The notes under the pieces: generated by a model
Database searches by the model: none
Seen by the model: the letters and a program-made list of their open reading frames with translations, nothing else
Told to the model about the DNA's origin: nothing
Shown here: piece by piece, positions 55,451-63,909 of the stretch
Layout: every line of letters starts with the position of its first letter
Numbering within the stretch: the stretch's first letter is position 1
Source of the DNA: CAWAHD01 sp963781785
Lineage (GTDB): Bacteria > Planctomycetota > Planctomycetia > Isosphaerales > Isosphaeraceae
NCBI GenBank assembly: GCA_963781785.1
Contig: CAWAHD010000002.1
Location: 1,054,001-1,118,000, forward strand
DNA: 64,000 nucleotides
Direction of reading: 5' to 3'
Program-made: the position numbers and the translations under genes

Positions 55451-56469
55451 ACGGGAACCGGTGGGATCGTCGCACCCGCCTGGCCGCCAGGTCCGGCTTC
55501 CCGAATGAAGCGAAAATCCGCGACCTGATTCACATTGACGGCTGCGGGTTTCACCAGACCGATCTCGGCGAGCTGAGCGATCAGCGCTTGCCATCGCTTC
55601 GGCGTCATCATCCCGATCTCGTCCGGGCCGCCGAGACCGGCGACCACCAGCGGCCTGGTCCGAATGGCACACTCGGGCACGAGCGCTCCGGGAACCTCGG
55701 GGTTCAGCTCAGCCAGCTTGCGATTCACCTCGCTCGGATCGTCCACAAAATGGCGCCATCCCCGCACGCTGGCCTTGACCATCCTGGCGACCAGGTCCGG
55801 GCGGCTCTTGACGAACGCTTCGCCGGCCACGAGCACAGAGGCATATGGATTGAAGCCTAGCTTCGAGATCGGCAGCGAAACGGGATTCGCACCGCCGGCA
55901 GCGGCGCGCACTGGCTCACTGAACACATAGCCCTGTTGAGCGACGGCCTGATCCTGGAGGAATTGCCCGATGTTGCCGGAATAATTGACGACGCGGACGC
56001 CCTCCAGGAGTCCATGCCGGCTCAGGTATTCGGAATAAGGCGCGCCAGGCGTGATCGCCAGCGTCTTGCCCTTGAGCTCTCGAATATCCCGAACTCCCGA
56101 GCTGGCATGGACCATGACGCAAACAGGAGAATCCTGGAGCGGCGCCATCAGGGCGACGACCGGCGCGCCGATGGAACGGTTCATGAGGATCGCGTCTGCA
56201 TTGTCGACGCCGAATTCGGCTCTGGACGGGCTGATCTGGCGACACGGCTGTGAGCCGGCGCCGCCGGGGCGAATCTCGACGTCGAGCCCGGCCTCGAGGT
56301 AATAGCCGTGAATCAATGCATCGTAATAACCCGCGTGCTCGACTTCCGGGAACCAGTTGAGGTAGAGGACGACGTGCTCCGCGTTCGACCGGTGCGAGCA
56401 GCCGAGAAGAGCAAGCAGAGCCGGTAGAGCCATGAATCGACGGATGAGCTGCATGCCGAGCCTCGACAA
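55408..56469 (-). CDS. ABC transporter substrate-binding lipoprotein (ThiY/NMT1-like)
   Basis: 353 residues. A lipoprotein signal (FMALPALLALLGCSHRS, lipobox LLGC) is followed by VVLYLNWFPEVEHAGYYDAL, IHGYYLEAGLDVEIRPGGAG, EFGVDNADAILMNRS and GKTLAITPGAPYSEYLSRHG. The 'LNWFPxxEHAGYY' start is characteristic of the THI5/NMT1 and ThiY proteins that bind thiamine-pyrimidine precursors or related ligands. It is encoded on the opposite strand to its permease and ATPase, facing them, with tail-to-tail overlap of 43 bp. I looked for a TPP riboswitch before the start and saw none. Confidence 0.85.
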   Translation of the reverse strand: MSRLGMQLIRRFMALPALLALLGCSHRSNAEHVVLYLNWFPEVEHAGYYDALIHGYYLEAGLDVEIRPGGAGSQPCRQISPSRAEFGVDNADAILMNRSIGAPVVALMAPLQDSPVCVMVHASSGVRDIRELKGKTLAITPGAPYSEYLSRHGLLEGVRVVNYSGNIGQFLQDQAVAQQGYVFSEPVRAAAGGANPVSLPISKLGFNPYASVLVAGEAFVKSRPDLVARMVKASVRGWRHFVDDPSEVNRKLAELNPEVPGALVPECAIRTRPLVVAGLGGPDEIGMMTPKRWQALIAQLAEIGLVKPAAVNVNQVADFRFIREAGPGGQAGATIPPVPVQAGGSPPGGAARP

Positions 56470-56631
56470 CCGCGACCGCCGTTGACGCGTCCCCAGCGTA
56501 CCAGAATTTCCGTCAGCAGGGACTGAGGCCGCGAGGAGATTTGGCTGCGGATTGTCATGCGGATCGGCAACAGCTCTGAGCGGTGCGGGCGGACTCGCCC
56601 GGAGAATTCGAGCCGCCGGCTCGCCTTTTGT

Positions 56632-57936
56632 TCACGAGCTGCTTTTCCCGGAGGCCCTGGGCTCGAGTTCCTTCAAGTGGTCCCACTGCTTTCCCAGCAC
56701 GGCCTTGCTGTCGCAGCCCAGCCAATGGTCGAGCTGCGTGGCGTAAACCCTGCGGAAGTCGGTGTGGAACCTGAGGTCGCCGTCATCCAGTTCGGCCAGG
56801 CTGGGATGCTTGCCGACGACGCCCCCCTTGACGGAGGGCCCAGCAACGAACAAGCAGGACGCGGCACCGTGGTCGGTGCCCTTGCTGCCGTTCTCGACCA
56901 CGCGCCGGCCGAATTCCGAGAAGGTCATCAGCCGGACTCGACCGTCGTGACCCGTGGTCTTCAAGGTCTGGAAGAACGCGCTCACCGATCCAGCCAGGTC
57001 GGCCAGGAGAGCGCCATGCGCAGGTCCCTGGCCGGCGTGGGTGTCAAAGCCGTCGAAGCTGACGTAGAAAATGCGCGTGCCGAATCCCTTGGCGATCAAC
57101 CCCGCAATCAGCCGCAGCTTCTCTGTGAGCCCCGCTCCTTGTCGCCCAACGTTTTGCGATCCGACGAACAGCTCGCGCAACGTCTCGACCGCCGCCAGCG
57201 TCTGCACCTGCCTCCGCTCGATGAACGACATCAGGTCATCGTCCGATGCGACTGGAGGGCGCGGGTCTCCGGTCTGGGCCTGGCGCGGGTGAGCCGGCTG
57301 CGCCGGCCTCGCGAGGTCCTCCATGAGGCGGCGACGCGCTTTCTGCTGGTCGGCCGTGCCGCCCTTGATCTCGAGGCGGAACGAGTTCTGGTCGCTGACG
57401 GTGACCGCTCCGCCGCCCGGCGCCCCGGTCACGGCCAGAGGCAGGCCTCTGGCACCGACGTGCAGGATCGGTACTCCGCCCGATCCGTCGCTCATCTCGG
57501 CCGTGGCCCGTCCCAGCCAGCCGGTCCGGAGCTTCCGCGCGGGATCGGCCGACTGCCAGATGTCCATGGCCTCGAAGTGGGACCGCTCCGGGTTTGGGTA
57601 GCCGACACCCTGACAGACAGCCAGCTCGCCTCGGTCCCACATCGCCCGGAAGCCCACCATGCCGGAGTGAAGGCCAACGTGGTCGTCCAGGCGGATGACC
57701 GCGTTCTTGGTCTGCCGCAGCGTGGGCCGGGCCTTGTGGTAGAGGTCGTCGGCATACGGGATGACCGTGTTGAGGCCGTCATTGCCGCCGGTCATCTCGA
57801 CCACGACGAGGATATTGTCCTTGCCCGGCGCGGCCGCCTGCGCGGTCCGGGCCACGAACTGAGGAACTACCGTGTCGAGCGCCAGGAGCGACGAGCCCTG
57901 CAGCGCGCGGGTCAGGAAGTGCCGACGATTCCACAT
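56632..57936 (-). CDS. DUF1501 family protein (Tat-exported)
   Basis: 434 residues from the ATG at 57936 (GGAG 8 nt upstream). Twin-arginine signal MWNRRHFLTRALQGSSLLAL. DUF1501 marks: NILVVVEMTGGNDGLNTVIP, DDHVGLHSGMVGFRAMWDRG, VCQGVGYPNPERSHFEAMDI, TRIFYVSFDGFDTHAGQG, RVRLMTFSEFGRRVVENGSK, GTDHGAASCLFVAGPSVKGG. The fold belongs to the alkaline-phosphatase/sulfatase-like group; the substrate is unknown. It follows DUF1800 by 34 bp, the standard pairing. Its last 18 or so codons contain the 43-bp repeat, and the residues after it (PRASGKSSS) differ from the orphan end at 42706 (PKA). Confidence 0.92.
   Translation of the reverse strand: MWNRRHFLTRALQGSSLLALDTVVPQFVARTAQAAAPGKDNILVVVEMTGGNDGLNTVIPYADDLYHKARPTLRQTKNAVIRLDDHVGLHSGMVGFRAMWDRGELAVCQGVGYPNPERSHFEAMDIWQSADPARKLRTGWLGRATAEMSDGSGGVPILHVGARGLPLAVTGAPGGGAVTVSDQNSFRLEIKGGTADQQKARRRLMEDLARPAQPAHPRQAQTGDPRPPVASDDDLMSFIERRQVQTLAAVETLRELFVGSQNVGRQGAGLTEKLRLIAGLIAKGFGTRIFYVSFDGFDTHAGQGPAHGALLADLAGSVSAFFQTLKTTGHDGRVRLMTFSEFGRRVVENGSKGTDHGAASCLFVAGPSVKGGVVGKHPSLAELDDGDLRFHTDFRRVYATQLDHWLGCDSKAVLGKQWDHLKELEPRASGKSSS
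56658..56700. repeat. 43-bp direct repeat, right copy, within DUF1501 3' end (candidate attachment site)
   Basis: Identical to 42714-42756 and in the same orientation. It lies at the 3' end of an intact gene, the usual place for an island attachment site. Confidence 0.85.
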
Positions 57937-57970
57937 GTTGAATTCTCCGTAACAAAAGAATGATCGCAGT

Positions 57971-59500
57971 TCATGCCAGTTGATAATCGGCCATGGCCAG
58001 GACGGCGTGGACCGCCTCGCGCACCCGGCGGGCCAGGGCTGGTCCGGCGGGGTTGCCCAGGGCCACAAAGGCCACGAGCTTCGCCCGCACCTCGGGGCGG
58101 ACGCCTCCGGGTACATACAATTCCAGCAGCGCGGCCACGACGGCCTCGGGATCAGCCGCTCCCTCTTCCGCAAGCAGCCGGGCCGGGTCGAAGGCCGCGG
58201 GCGGAGTCGGCTCCTCGGGCAAGCCGGCCGGCACGGCCGGTTTGGCGGCACCTCGCTTGGGGGCGGTCCCGGCCGACGCCGCGCTTGCCGCCGGCGGTGC
58301 GCCCAGGCCGAGCCAGAGCGTGCCCGTCGCGAGCGCCTCGGCGAAGTTGTCGCGCGCCAGGAGCGTCGCGGTATTCAGCCATGACGTCCCCCTTGGCCAG
58401 CCCTTGACATTCGGCGGTGCGAAGAGCGGCTGGCCCATCGCAGCCAGCCAGGGAACCAGTAGCCGTTGCGAGATCGGCCGGTAATCGGACTCGTCTTCAC
58501 GGTACCGCCGATACACCGTCTGTACCGCCCCCAGTACGTACTCGACGGGTCCCTTGATCCGCTGCCGGAAGGCGTGGTCCGAGTAGAAATGCCGCGAGGC
58601 CAGGATCGTCCTCACGAGCGCCGCGATGTCATGGTCGCTCTTCCGAAACGAATCGCACAGGGGCTCCAAGAGAGCGTCGGGCGGAACGGCTTGCTCGCTG
58701 ACGAGGAATCGGTAGAGCTTGCGGACCAGGAAGCGGGCCGCCGCCGGCTGCTCAAGTACGATCTTCACCACGTCACCGCCGTCCCAGGGGCCGGTTTGAC
58801 CCAGGACCGACTTCGCGCCGTCGTCATGCAAGTGCGCGTCGAACGCGAAGCCGGCGTTGTCGCTCCCCCAGCCGGTGAAACAGCGGGCGGCCTCGCGGAC
58901 GTCTTTCTCGGTGTAATTGCCGACGCCCAGGCTGAACAGCTCCATCAGCTCGCGGGCATAGTTCTCGTTCGGCTTTCCCTTGACGTTGCTGTTGGAATCG
59001 AGCCAGACCAGCATCGCCCCGTCGCGGCTGATCGCCTGAAGCAAAGGTCCGAATCGGCCCAGTGCATGGTCGCGCAGCAGGCAATTCTGGCGAAACATCA
59101 GAGCCGAGCTCTGGACCTTGACCAGGCTGGTGGCGAAGTGATTGTGCCAGAACACAGTCATCTTCTCGCGGAGCGGGTGGCCGCCGTGGAGCATGCAGTA
59201 CAGCCACCAACCGCGAAGCTGCTCGCCGGCATCGTCGTGGGCAGCGGCGATACGGCCGACATCGACCAGAGTCTCGTCGAGCTCGTCGGGTCTCGGCCTT
59301 CCCGAGAAGAGCAGGTCGAGGGTGCCTTCCAAACCCAGATGTTCGGCTTCCAGCAGATCTTCGCGGCTACAGCCGAAGGCCGCACGACGGTAGAGGTGGG
59401 CCGCCCATTTGCGATCCCAGGGATCCCCCGCACAAGGCTGCCACGGCTGCCAGGCCTGCGCTGGCTCGACCTGGTCCAGTGTCCGGAACGTCTCGGCCAT
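57971..59500 (-). CDS. DUF1800 family protein
   Basis: 509 residues from the ATG at 59500 (GAGGTG 5 nt upstream). Family marks: AAHLYRRAAFGCSREDLLEA, KMTVFWHNHFATSLVKVQSS, RQNCLLRDHALGRFGPLLQA, DGAMLVWLDSNSNVKGKPNE, NYARELMELFSLGVGNYTEK and KGPVEYVLGAVQTVYRRYRE, with PPNVKGWPRGTSWLNTATLL near the C-terminus. A Pro/Ala-rich insert (about residues 410-440) precedes a short helical end. It pairs with DUF1501 in Planctomycetes; the function is unknown. It is fourth in a five-gene operon. Confidence 0.92.
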   Translation of the reverse strand: MAETFRTLDQVEPAQAWQPWQPCAGDPWDRKWAAHLYRRAAFGCSREDLLEAEHLGLEGTLDLLFSGRPRPDELDETLVDVGRIAAAHDDAGEQLRGWWLYCMLHGGHPLREKMTVFWHNHFATSLVKVQSSALMFRQNCLLRDHALGRFGPLLQAISRDGAMLVWLDSNSNVKGKPNENYARELMELFSLGVGNYTEKDVREAARCFTGWGSDNAGFAFDAHLHDDGAKSVLGQTGPWDGGDVVKIVLEQPAAARFLVRKLYRFLVSEQAVPPDALLEPLCDSFRKSDHDIAALVRTILASRHFYSDHAFRQRIKGPVEYVLGAVQTVYRRYREDESDYRPISQRLLVPWLAAMGQPLFAPPNVKGWPRGTSWLNTATLLARDNFAEALATGTLWLGLGAPPAASAASAGTAPKRGAAKPAVPAGLPEEPTPPAAFDPARLLAEEGAADPEAVVAALLELYVPGGVRPEVRAKLVAFVALGNPAGPALARRVREAVHAVLAMADYQLA

Positions 59501-59580
59501 CAATCACCTCGCCTGATCCGAAAAACTCCGCTTGCGGCGACAAGTCGAATGCTTGCCCCGACGCACAAGACCAAGAGCAA

Positions 59581-60957
59581 TCACTTCTGGACGGTCACCT
59601 CATATTGAACGTCAAATCCGGCGCTCGCAGCAACGCCCCGCGGTGAGTCGGCGCGAAGCTGAGCGGTCGCCCCCTCGACCGAATAAACGAACGGCTTGCC
59701 GGTGACCGGGTCGGCCGGCAGGGGCACGGAGATGTCGCAGAGCTTCGACGGCAGCTTGCCGTCGTGGTCCGCGGCGTAGAGACGCAGGGCCTCGACGTGC
59801 CGCAGGAGGGCGATCTGCCGCTGGAGCTGCCCCTGGGCCCGGCGGAGCTTGATGATGTCGGGCAGGAGATCGGCGAAGAGCCCGTCGCCGCGCGCGGTAC
59901 GCTCTTGGCGGCCGCCCGGAGAGTCGATCTGCCAGAGCGGCAGGCCCAGAAGCTTCATGCGCTCGTCCCGGTCGATCTCGTAGGCGCGTTTCTCATCGAG
60001 CAAAACGACGTGCAACGGGGTGAGTTTCTCGACCAGTTCCTTGGGATGACCCGCCTCGACCAGGCGGCGGCGGGCGGCAATGACCTGCTTCGCGTCCTTG
60101 ACGCGGGCCTGCAGCCGGGCGCGCAGGCTTCGGGGCGACTGACCTGCCTGCTCGCGCGCGAAACTGATCGCGCCGGAAAGGTGGCTCACGAATTTCTCGA
60201 GCGCGGCTTCCGGCACCGGGGCGACGTCATTCAGGATCCGCAGCTCCGCAGCCACAATGGCGCGCTCTCCCTGGACGCCTTTTCGCAAATCGACCAGAGG
60301 GCAGGGCAGGTCGGTCAGGGCCCAGTACAGGTTGGGGCAGTTGGGTTGCTCGACCATCTCCTCGAGCGTGGATAGCCCGAGATGGGCGACCGACAGACCG
60401 ACCAGGTTGCCAAGCTCGGTGGGGTGCTCACCCAGGTGGCGGGACAGCGCGAACATGGTCTTGGCGGTGCGGACCGCGTCAGCCCAGCGCCGGACGGCCA
60501 CCTCGCCGCGAAACCGCACCTCCAGCGCCACCGCCAGAGTCTGAAGCGGTCCCAGCTCACCCGGAATCGCCTCGATGCCGCCCGTCTGGATTTGCTGGAG
60601 CGTCTGCCAGTCGAGCGAGTCCAGCCGGGCCGCCCAGTCCGCCTGCTTGAGCGCGCTGCCGCCGTAACCGCGCAGCCTATCAGGTGGCAACTCGGCGAGC
60701 GGCATGGTCTGGTAGCGGATGCGATCGGCCACAGCCTCCTTGCCATAGAAGAACGACCGCTGTTCCATGAAGCACTTCAGGTAATTCTGGGCCGCGTTTC
60801 CCGGGTTCAGCTCACTCACTTCCGGCAGGAGCTGATACGTGAGGGCCGGCTTCGGCGCAGGCATCGGCCGGACGCTCAAGTGAACCGGCGTGGGCCCGGC
60901 CCCGACGTCCGCAGGGAAGGCGGCCAGGGCCGCAGCAGCAAAGACGACACAGGTCAT
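59581..60957 (-). CDS. Secreted protein, tandem paralogue 3 of 3
   Basis: 458 residues from the ATG at 60957 (GGGAG upstream). Signal peptide MTCVVFAAAALAAFPADVGA. Shared family text: PALTYQLLPEVSELNPGNAA, NYLKCFMEQRSFFYGKEAVA, TMFALSRHLGEHPTELGNLV, CPNLYWALTDLPCPLVDLRK, and a C-terminal block RQIALLRHVEALRLYAADHD, GKLPSKLCDISVPLPADPVT, GKPFVY. That last block resembles the C-terminal part of type II pseudopilin-like proteins (L-A-x-D-P-x-x-G-K-P-F). No catalytic motif is seen. It is third in the operon, 80 bp before DUF1800, and is the most diverged of the three copies. Confidence 0.82.
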   Translation of the reverse strand: MTCVVFAAAALAAFPADVGAGPTPVHLSVRPMPAPKPALTYQLLPEVSELNPGNAAQNYLKCFMEQRSFFYGKEAVADRIRYQTMPLAELPPDRLRGYGGSALKQADWAARLDSLDWQTLQQIQTGGIEAIPGELGPLQTLAVALEVRFRGEVAVRRWADAVRTAKTMFALSRHLGEHPTELGNLVGLSVAHLGLSTLEEMVEQPNCPNLYWALTDLPCPLVDLRKGVQGERAIVAAELRILNDVAPVPEAALEKFVSHLSGAISFAREQAGQSPRSLRARLQARVKDAKQVIAARRRLVEAGHPKELVEKLTPLHVVLLDEKRAYEIDRDERMKLLGLPLWQIDSPGGRQERTARGDGLFADLLPDIIKLRRAQGQLQRQIALLRHVEALRLYAADHDGKLPSKLCDISVPLPADPVTGKPFVYSVEGATAQLRADSPRGVAASAGFDVQYEVTVQK

Positions 60958-61014
60958 CGCAGATCACTCCCGGCTTGAGACGCTGGCAAAACCTTTGACT
61001 TGTGCTTGGGATGA

Positions 61015-62406
61015 TTACTTCTGCAAGGTCAATACGTAGTGGATGTTGTAGGGCGGGCTATTCGCCATCGACTTGGGCGGCGTGCCCCGGACGTGTGCGG
61101 CGCTTCCCTTCAGCTCGTAGCGGAACGGCTTGCCGGTGAACGGGTCATCGGGCAAGGGCACGGAGATGTCGGAGAGTTTCGCGGGGAATGCGCCCTGGTG
61201 TTCCGCGGCAAAGAGGCGCAGCGCCTCGACGTGTCGCAAGAGTGCGATCCGCTGGTTGGTCCGTCCCTGCGCGATCCGGACGGCGGCGATGGCCGGCAAA
61301 AACTCATCAGCAAGAGAAAACAATGCTGGTTCCTTTTTCGCCGGGATCCGCTCAGCGAGGGCCTCGCCCTGCCAGGTCGGAAACATCATGGTTTTCAAGA
61401 GTTCGTCGAAGCGAACATGAAGCTCGCGTTTCTCGTCGAGGAGAATCACCTGAGCGGCAGGGAATTTGAGCAAGACCTCTTCGGCCATGCCGTACTCGAC
61501 CAGGCGTCCCAGTGCGGCGCTTTTTGCTCCCTGATCTTTGATTCGTGAGTCGAGCCACTTCTGCGCCCGGTGGGACGGTTTATCCTCTCCGAGCATCTTG
61601 TCGACGAACTCGATGAGTTTCTTGATCTGGTCAGCGGTCATCGGGGCGTTCTCGTCCAGGTCCTGGAACGACCAACGGAGCGACATCCGCTCGCCTTCCA
61701 GACCTCTTTCGAAGGGAACCAGGGGGCACGGAAGGTTTGTGAGCGCCCAGTAGAGGTTGGGGCAGCCGGGTTGCTCGAGCATTTCTTCGAGTGGCTCGAC
61801 GGCGTTGGCCATGATCGCCATTCCGACCAGGTTGCCAATCAGAGTCGGATGCTCGCCGAGGTGGCGCGCTATCGCGAACATCGTCTTGGCAGTGCGGATC
61901 GCGTCGTCCAATCGTCCCAGGGCGACCTCCGCCCGGAACCGCACCTTGAGGGCCCTGCCCAGACCGCGGAGCTCCTGCAAATCGGGAACCAGCAAAGTGA
62001 ACCCGTCCCTCTTCATCTTCAGCAGGATCTGCCAGTCGGGGTTGTCCAGCCGGGCGGCCTGGTCAACCTGGTTGAGAATGGAGCCGCCGTACTCCTGGAG
62101 TTCCTGGGCGGGAAGCTCCTTGAGCGGCATCGCCAGCAGGCTCTCGCGTCGATCGAAAGCCGCCTTGTCGAAGAAGAAGCTCTGGTGCTCCATCATGCAC
62201 TTCATGTAGCTCTGGATCGGGTTGCCGGGAGTCATTTCCCGCAACTCCGGCAGGAGCAGGTACCGCAGGGCCGGCTTCGGGGCCGGCGCCGGCGACACGC
62301 GCAGCTCGATCAGCGTTTCGGAGTTGGTGATCGTGCCCTCCGCTCGGCACGGAAGGGCCATGACGGCAAGCACCGCGACGCCAAGAAGAATTCGGGGCAC
62401 GTTCAA
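61015..62406 (-). CDS. Secreted protein, tandem paralogue 2 of 3
   Basis: 463 residues from a TTG at 62406 that overlaps the upstream stop (TTGA), with GAGGAG before it. Signal peptide MNVPRILLGVAVLAVMALPC. Family blocks as in its neighbours: ALRYLLLPELREMTPGNPIQ, SYMKCMMEHQSFFFDKAAFD, LLAMPLKELPAQELQEYGGS, TMFAIARHLGEHPTLIGNLV, CPNLYWALTNLPCPLVPFER, RIALLRHVEALRLFAAEHQG, DISVPLPDDPFTGKPFRYEL. It is closest to the third-from-left copy at 62403, so the pair is the more recent duplication. Confidence 0.85.
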   Translation of the reverse strand: MNVPRILLGVAVLAVMALPCRAEGTITNSETLIELRVSPAPAPKPALRYLLLPELREMTPGNPIQSYMKCMMEHQSFFFDKAAFDRRESLLAMPLKELPAQELQEYGGSILNQVDQAARLDNPDWQILLKMKRDGFTLLVPDLQELRGLGRALKVRFRAEVALGRLDDAIRTAKTMFAIARHLGEHPTLIGNLVGMAIMANAVEPLEEMLEQPGCPNLYWALTNLPCPLVPFERGLEGERMSLRWSFQDLDENAPMTADQIKKLIEFVDKMLGEDKPSHRAQKWLDSRIKDQGAKSAALGRLVEYGMAEEVLLKFPAAQVILLDEKRELHVRFDELLKTMMFPTWQGEALAERIPAKKEPALFSLADEFLPAIAAVRIAQGRTNQRIALLRHVEALRLFAAEHQGAFPAKLSDISVPLPDDPFTGKPFRYELKGSAAHVRGTPPKSMANSPPYNIHYVLTLQK

Positions 62407-63797
62407 TGACTCCTCGCAATGGACTTCTCGAGGATGACCTTGTAGTGGATATTGTAGCTGGCATTCTTCTCCTCACCCGCTGGCGGGCTGCCGCGGACGT
62501 GAGCGACGGCTCCCCTCAATTCGTAGCGGAATGGCTTGCCGGTGAACGGGTCTTCGGGCAAGGGAACGGAAATCTCGGACAGCTTGGCTGGCAGTGCGCC
62601 ATCATGCTGGGCGGCGAAGAGGCGCAAGGCCTCGACGTGCCGCAGAAGGGCGATCCGCTGGTCGAGCCGGCCCTGCGCGGCGAACGGTCGAGGCAAACGG
62701 CACGGCATAGCCGACGAGTGCCGAATCCGGCTCCGACTCGATCCGAGGAGCCAGGGCTTCGCTCTGCCAGGTCGGAAAGATCATGGTTTTCGTGAAGTCG
62801 TCGAAGCGAACTTCCATCTCCCGTTTCTCATCCAGGAGGAGTATCTGGTCGGCGGGGAACTTGAGCACTAACTCCTCGCCAAGCCCATACTCGACGAGGC
62901 GGCGGCGTGCTGCGCTGATCTTCCCCTGGTCCTTGTTCCGCTGGTCCAGCCAGGCCCGCACCTTTGGTTTGGTTGGCTTCACATCGGCGATCATTTTATC
63001 CAACGGCTCGATGCACCGCTTGATCTGGTCCGCGGTCATCGGGGCGCTCTCGTCCAGGTCACGGAACAAGGAATGGAGCATCATTCGCTCACCTTCGATG
63101 GCCTTGCCGAGATGGATAAACGGGCGCGGAAGGTTCGTGAGCGCCCAGAAAAGGTTGGGGCATCCCGGTTGCTCCAGCATCTCCTCCAGGGGCTCGATGG
63201 CCTGGGATGCGATCGCGATTCCGACCAGGTCGGCAATGAAACACGGATGCTCACCCAGGTGGCGCACCATGGCGAAGTTCGTCTGGGCGGTCCGGATCGC
63301 GTCGTCAAAGTGGCCCCGGGCGATCTCGCCACGGAAGCGCACCTTGAGCCCCCTGGCCAGTCCACGAAGCTGCTGGACCTCCGGGAGCAGCGTGCCGTAA
63401 CCGTCGCGCCTCATCGTCAGCAGGATCTCCCAGTCGGGGTGATCGAGCCGGGCCGCCCGGTCAACCTCGCTCAGAACCGACCGGCTGTACTCGTCGAGCC
63501 TTTGTTCGGGGAGCTCCTTGAGCGGCATCGCCAGCAGGCTCTCGCGGCGATCCCAAACTTCCTTGTCGAAGAAGAAGTTCGGCTGCTCCATCATGCACTT
63601 CATGTAGCCCTGGATCGGGTTGCCGGGATTCATTTCCCGCAACTCCGGCAGGAGCAGGTACCGCAGGGCCGGCCTGGGGGCCGGCGCCCATTCACCCTCA
63701 GCTCGATCAGCGTTTCGGAAGTCGGGACTGTTTCGTCGGCCCCGCACGAAGCGGCGAATCCGGCAAGCACCGCGAGGCCAATGGAAGCTCGGCACAC
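62403..63797 (-). CDS. Secreted protein, tandem paralogue 1 of 3 (two frameshifts)
   Basis: About 464 residues when corrected, the same length as its paralogues. I chose the GTG at 63797 (VCRASIGLAVLAGFAASCGA signal peptide, AGGAG upstream); an earlier GTG at 63845 would add a basic leader. The frame shifts at about 63690, after SETLIELRV, and at about 62690, between DSALVGYAVPFAS and RLDQRIALLRHVEALRLFAA. Family blocks: LRYLLLPELREMNPGNPIQG, YMKCMMEQPNFFFDKEVWD, CPNLFWALTNLPRPFIHLGK, DISVPLPEDPF in variant form. It is the first gene of the operon after the promoter at 63880-63909. Confidence 0.8.
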
Positions 63798-63879
63798 GGG
63801 AAACAGACTCCTCGCGAAGAAACGGCGCCAGTGGCGGGATGCCACCGCGATACCGCGGGGCCATACGCTCGCAACGACA

Positions 63880-63909
63880 AGTGTAAAATGGTCGTCTGAC
63901 GCTTGTCAA
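63880..63909 (-). promoter_or_regulatory. Sigma70-like promoter of the paralogue-DUF1800-DUF1501 operon
   Basis: On the minus strand TTGACA (63909-63904), 18-nt spacer, TACACT (63885-63880), about 75-80 bp before the GTG at 63797. A second TTGACA lies at 63988-63983 without an evident -10. Confidence 0.55.

Noticed and set aside
56470..56631. TPP riboswitch before the ThiY-like gene
   Set aside because: The conserved CUGAGA and ACCUGAU elements are not present in the leader as far as I can read it.
42767..56631. Integrase or transposase inside the candidate island
   Set aside because: None found on either strand; island status rests on the direct repeat and gene content only.
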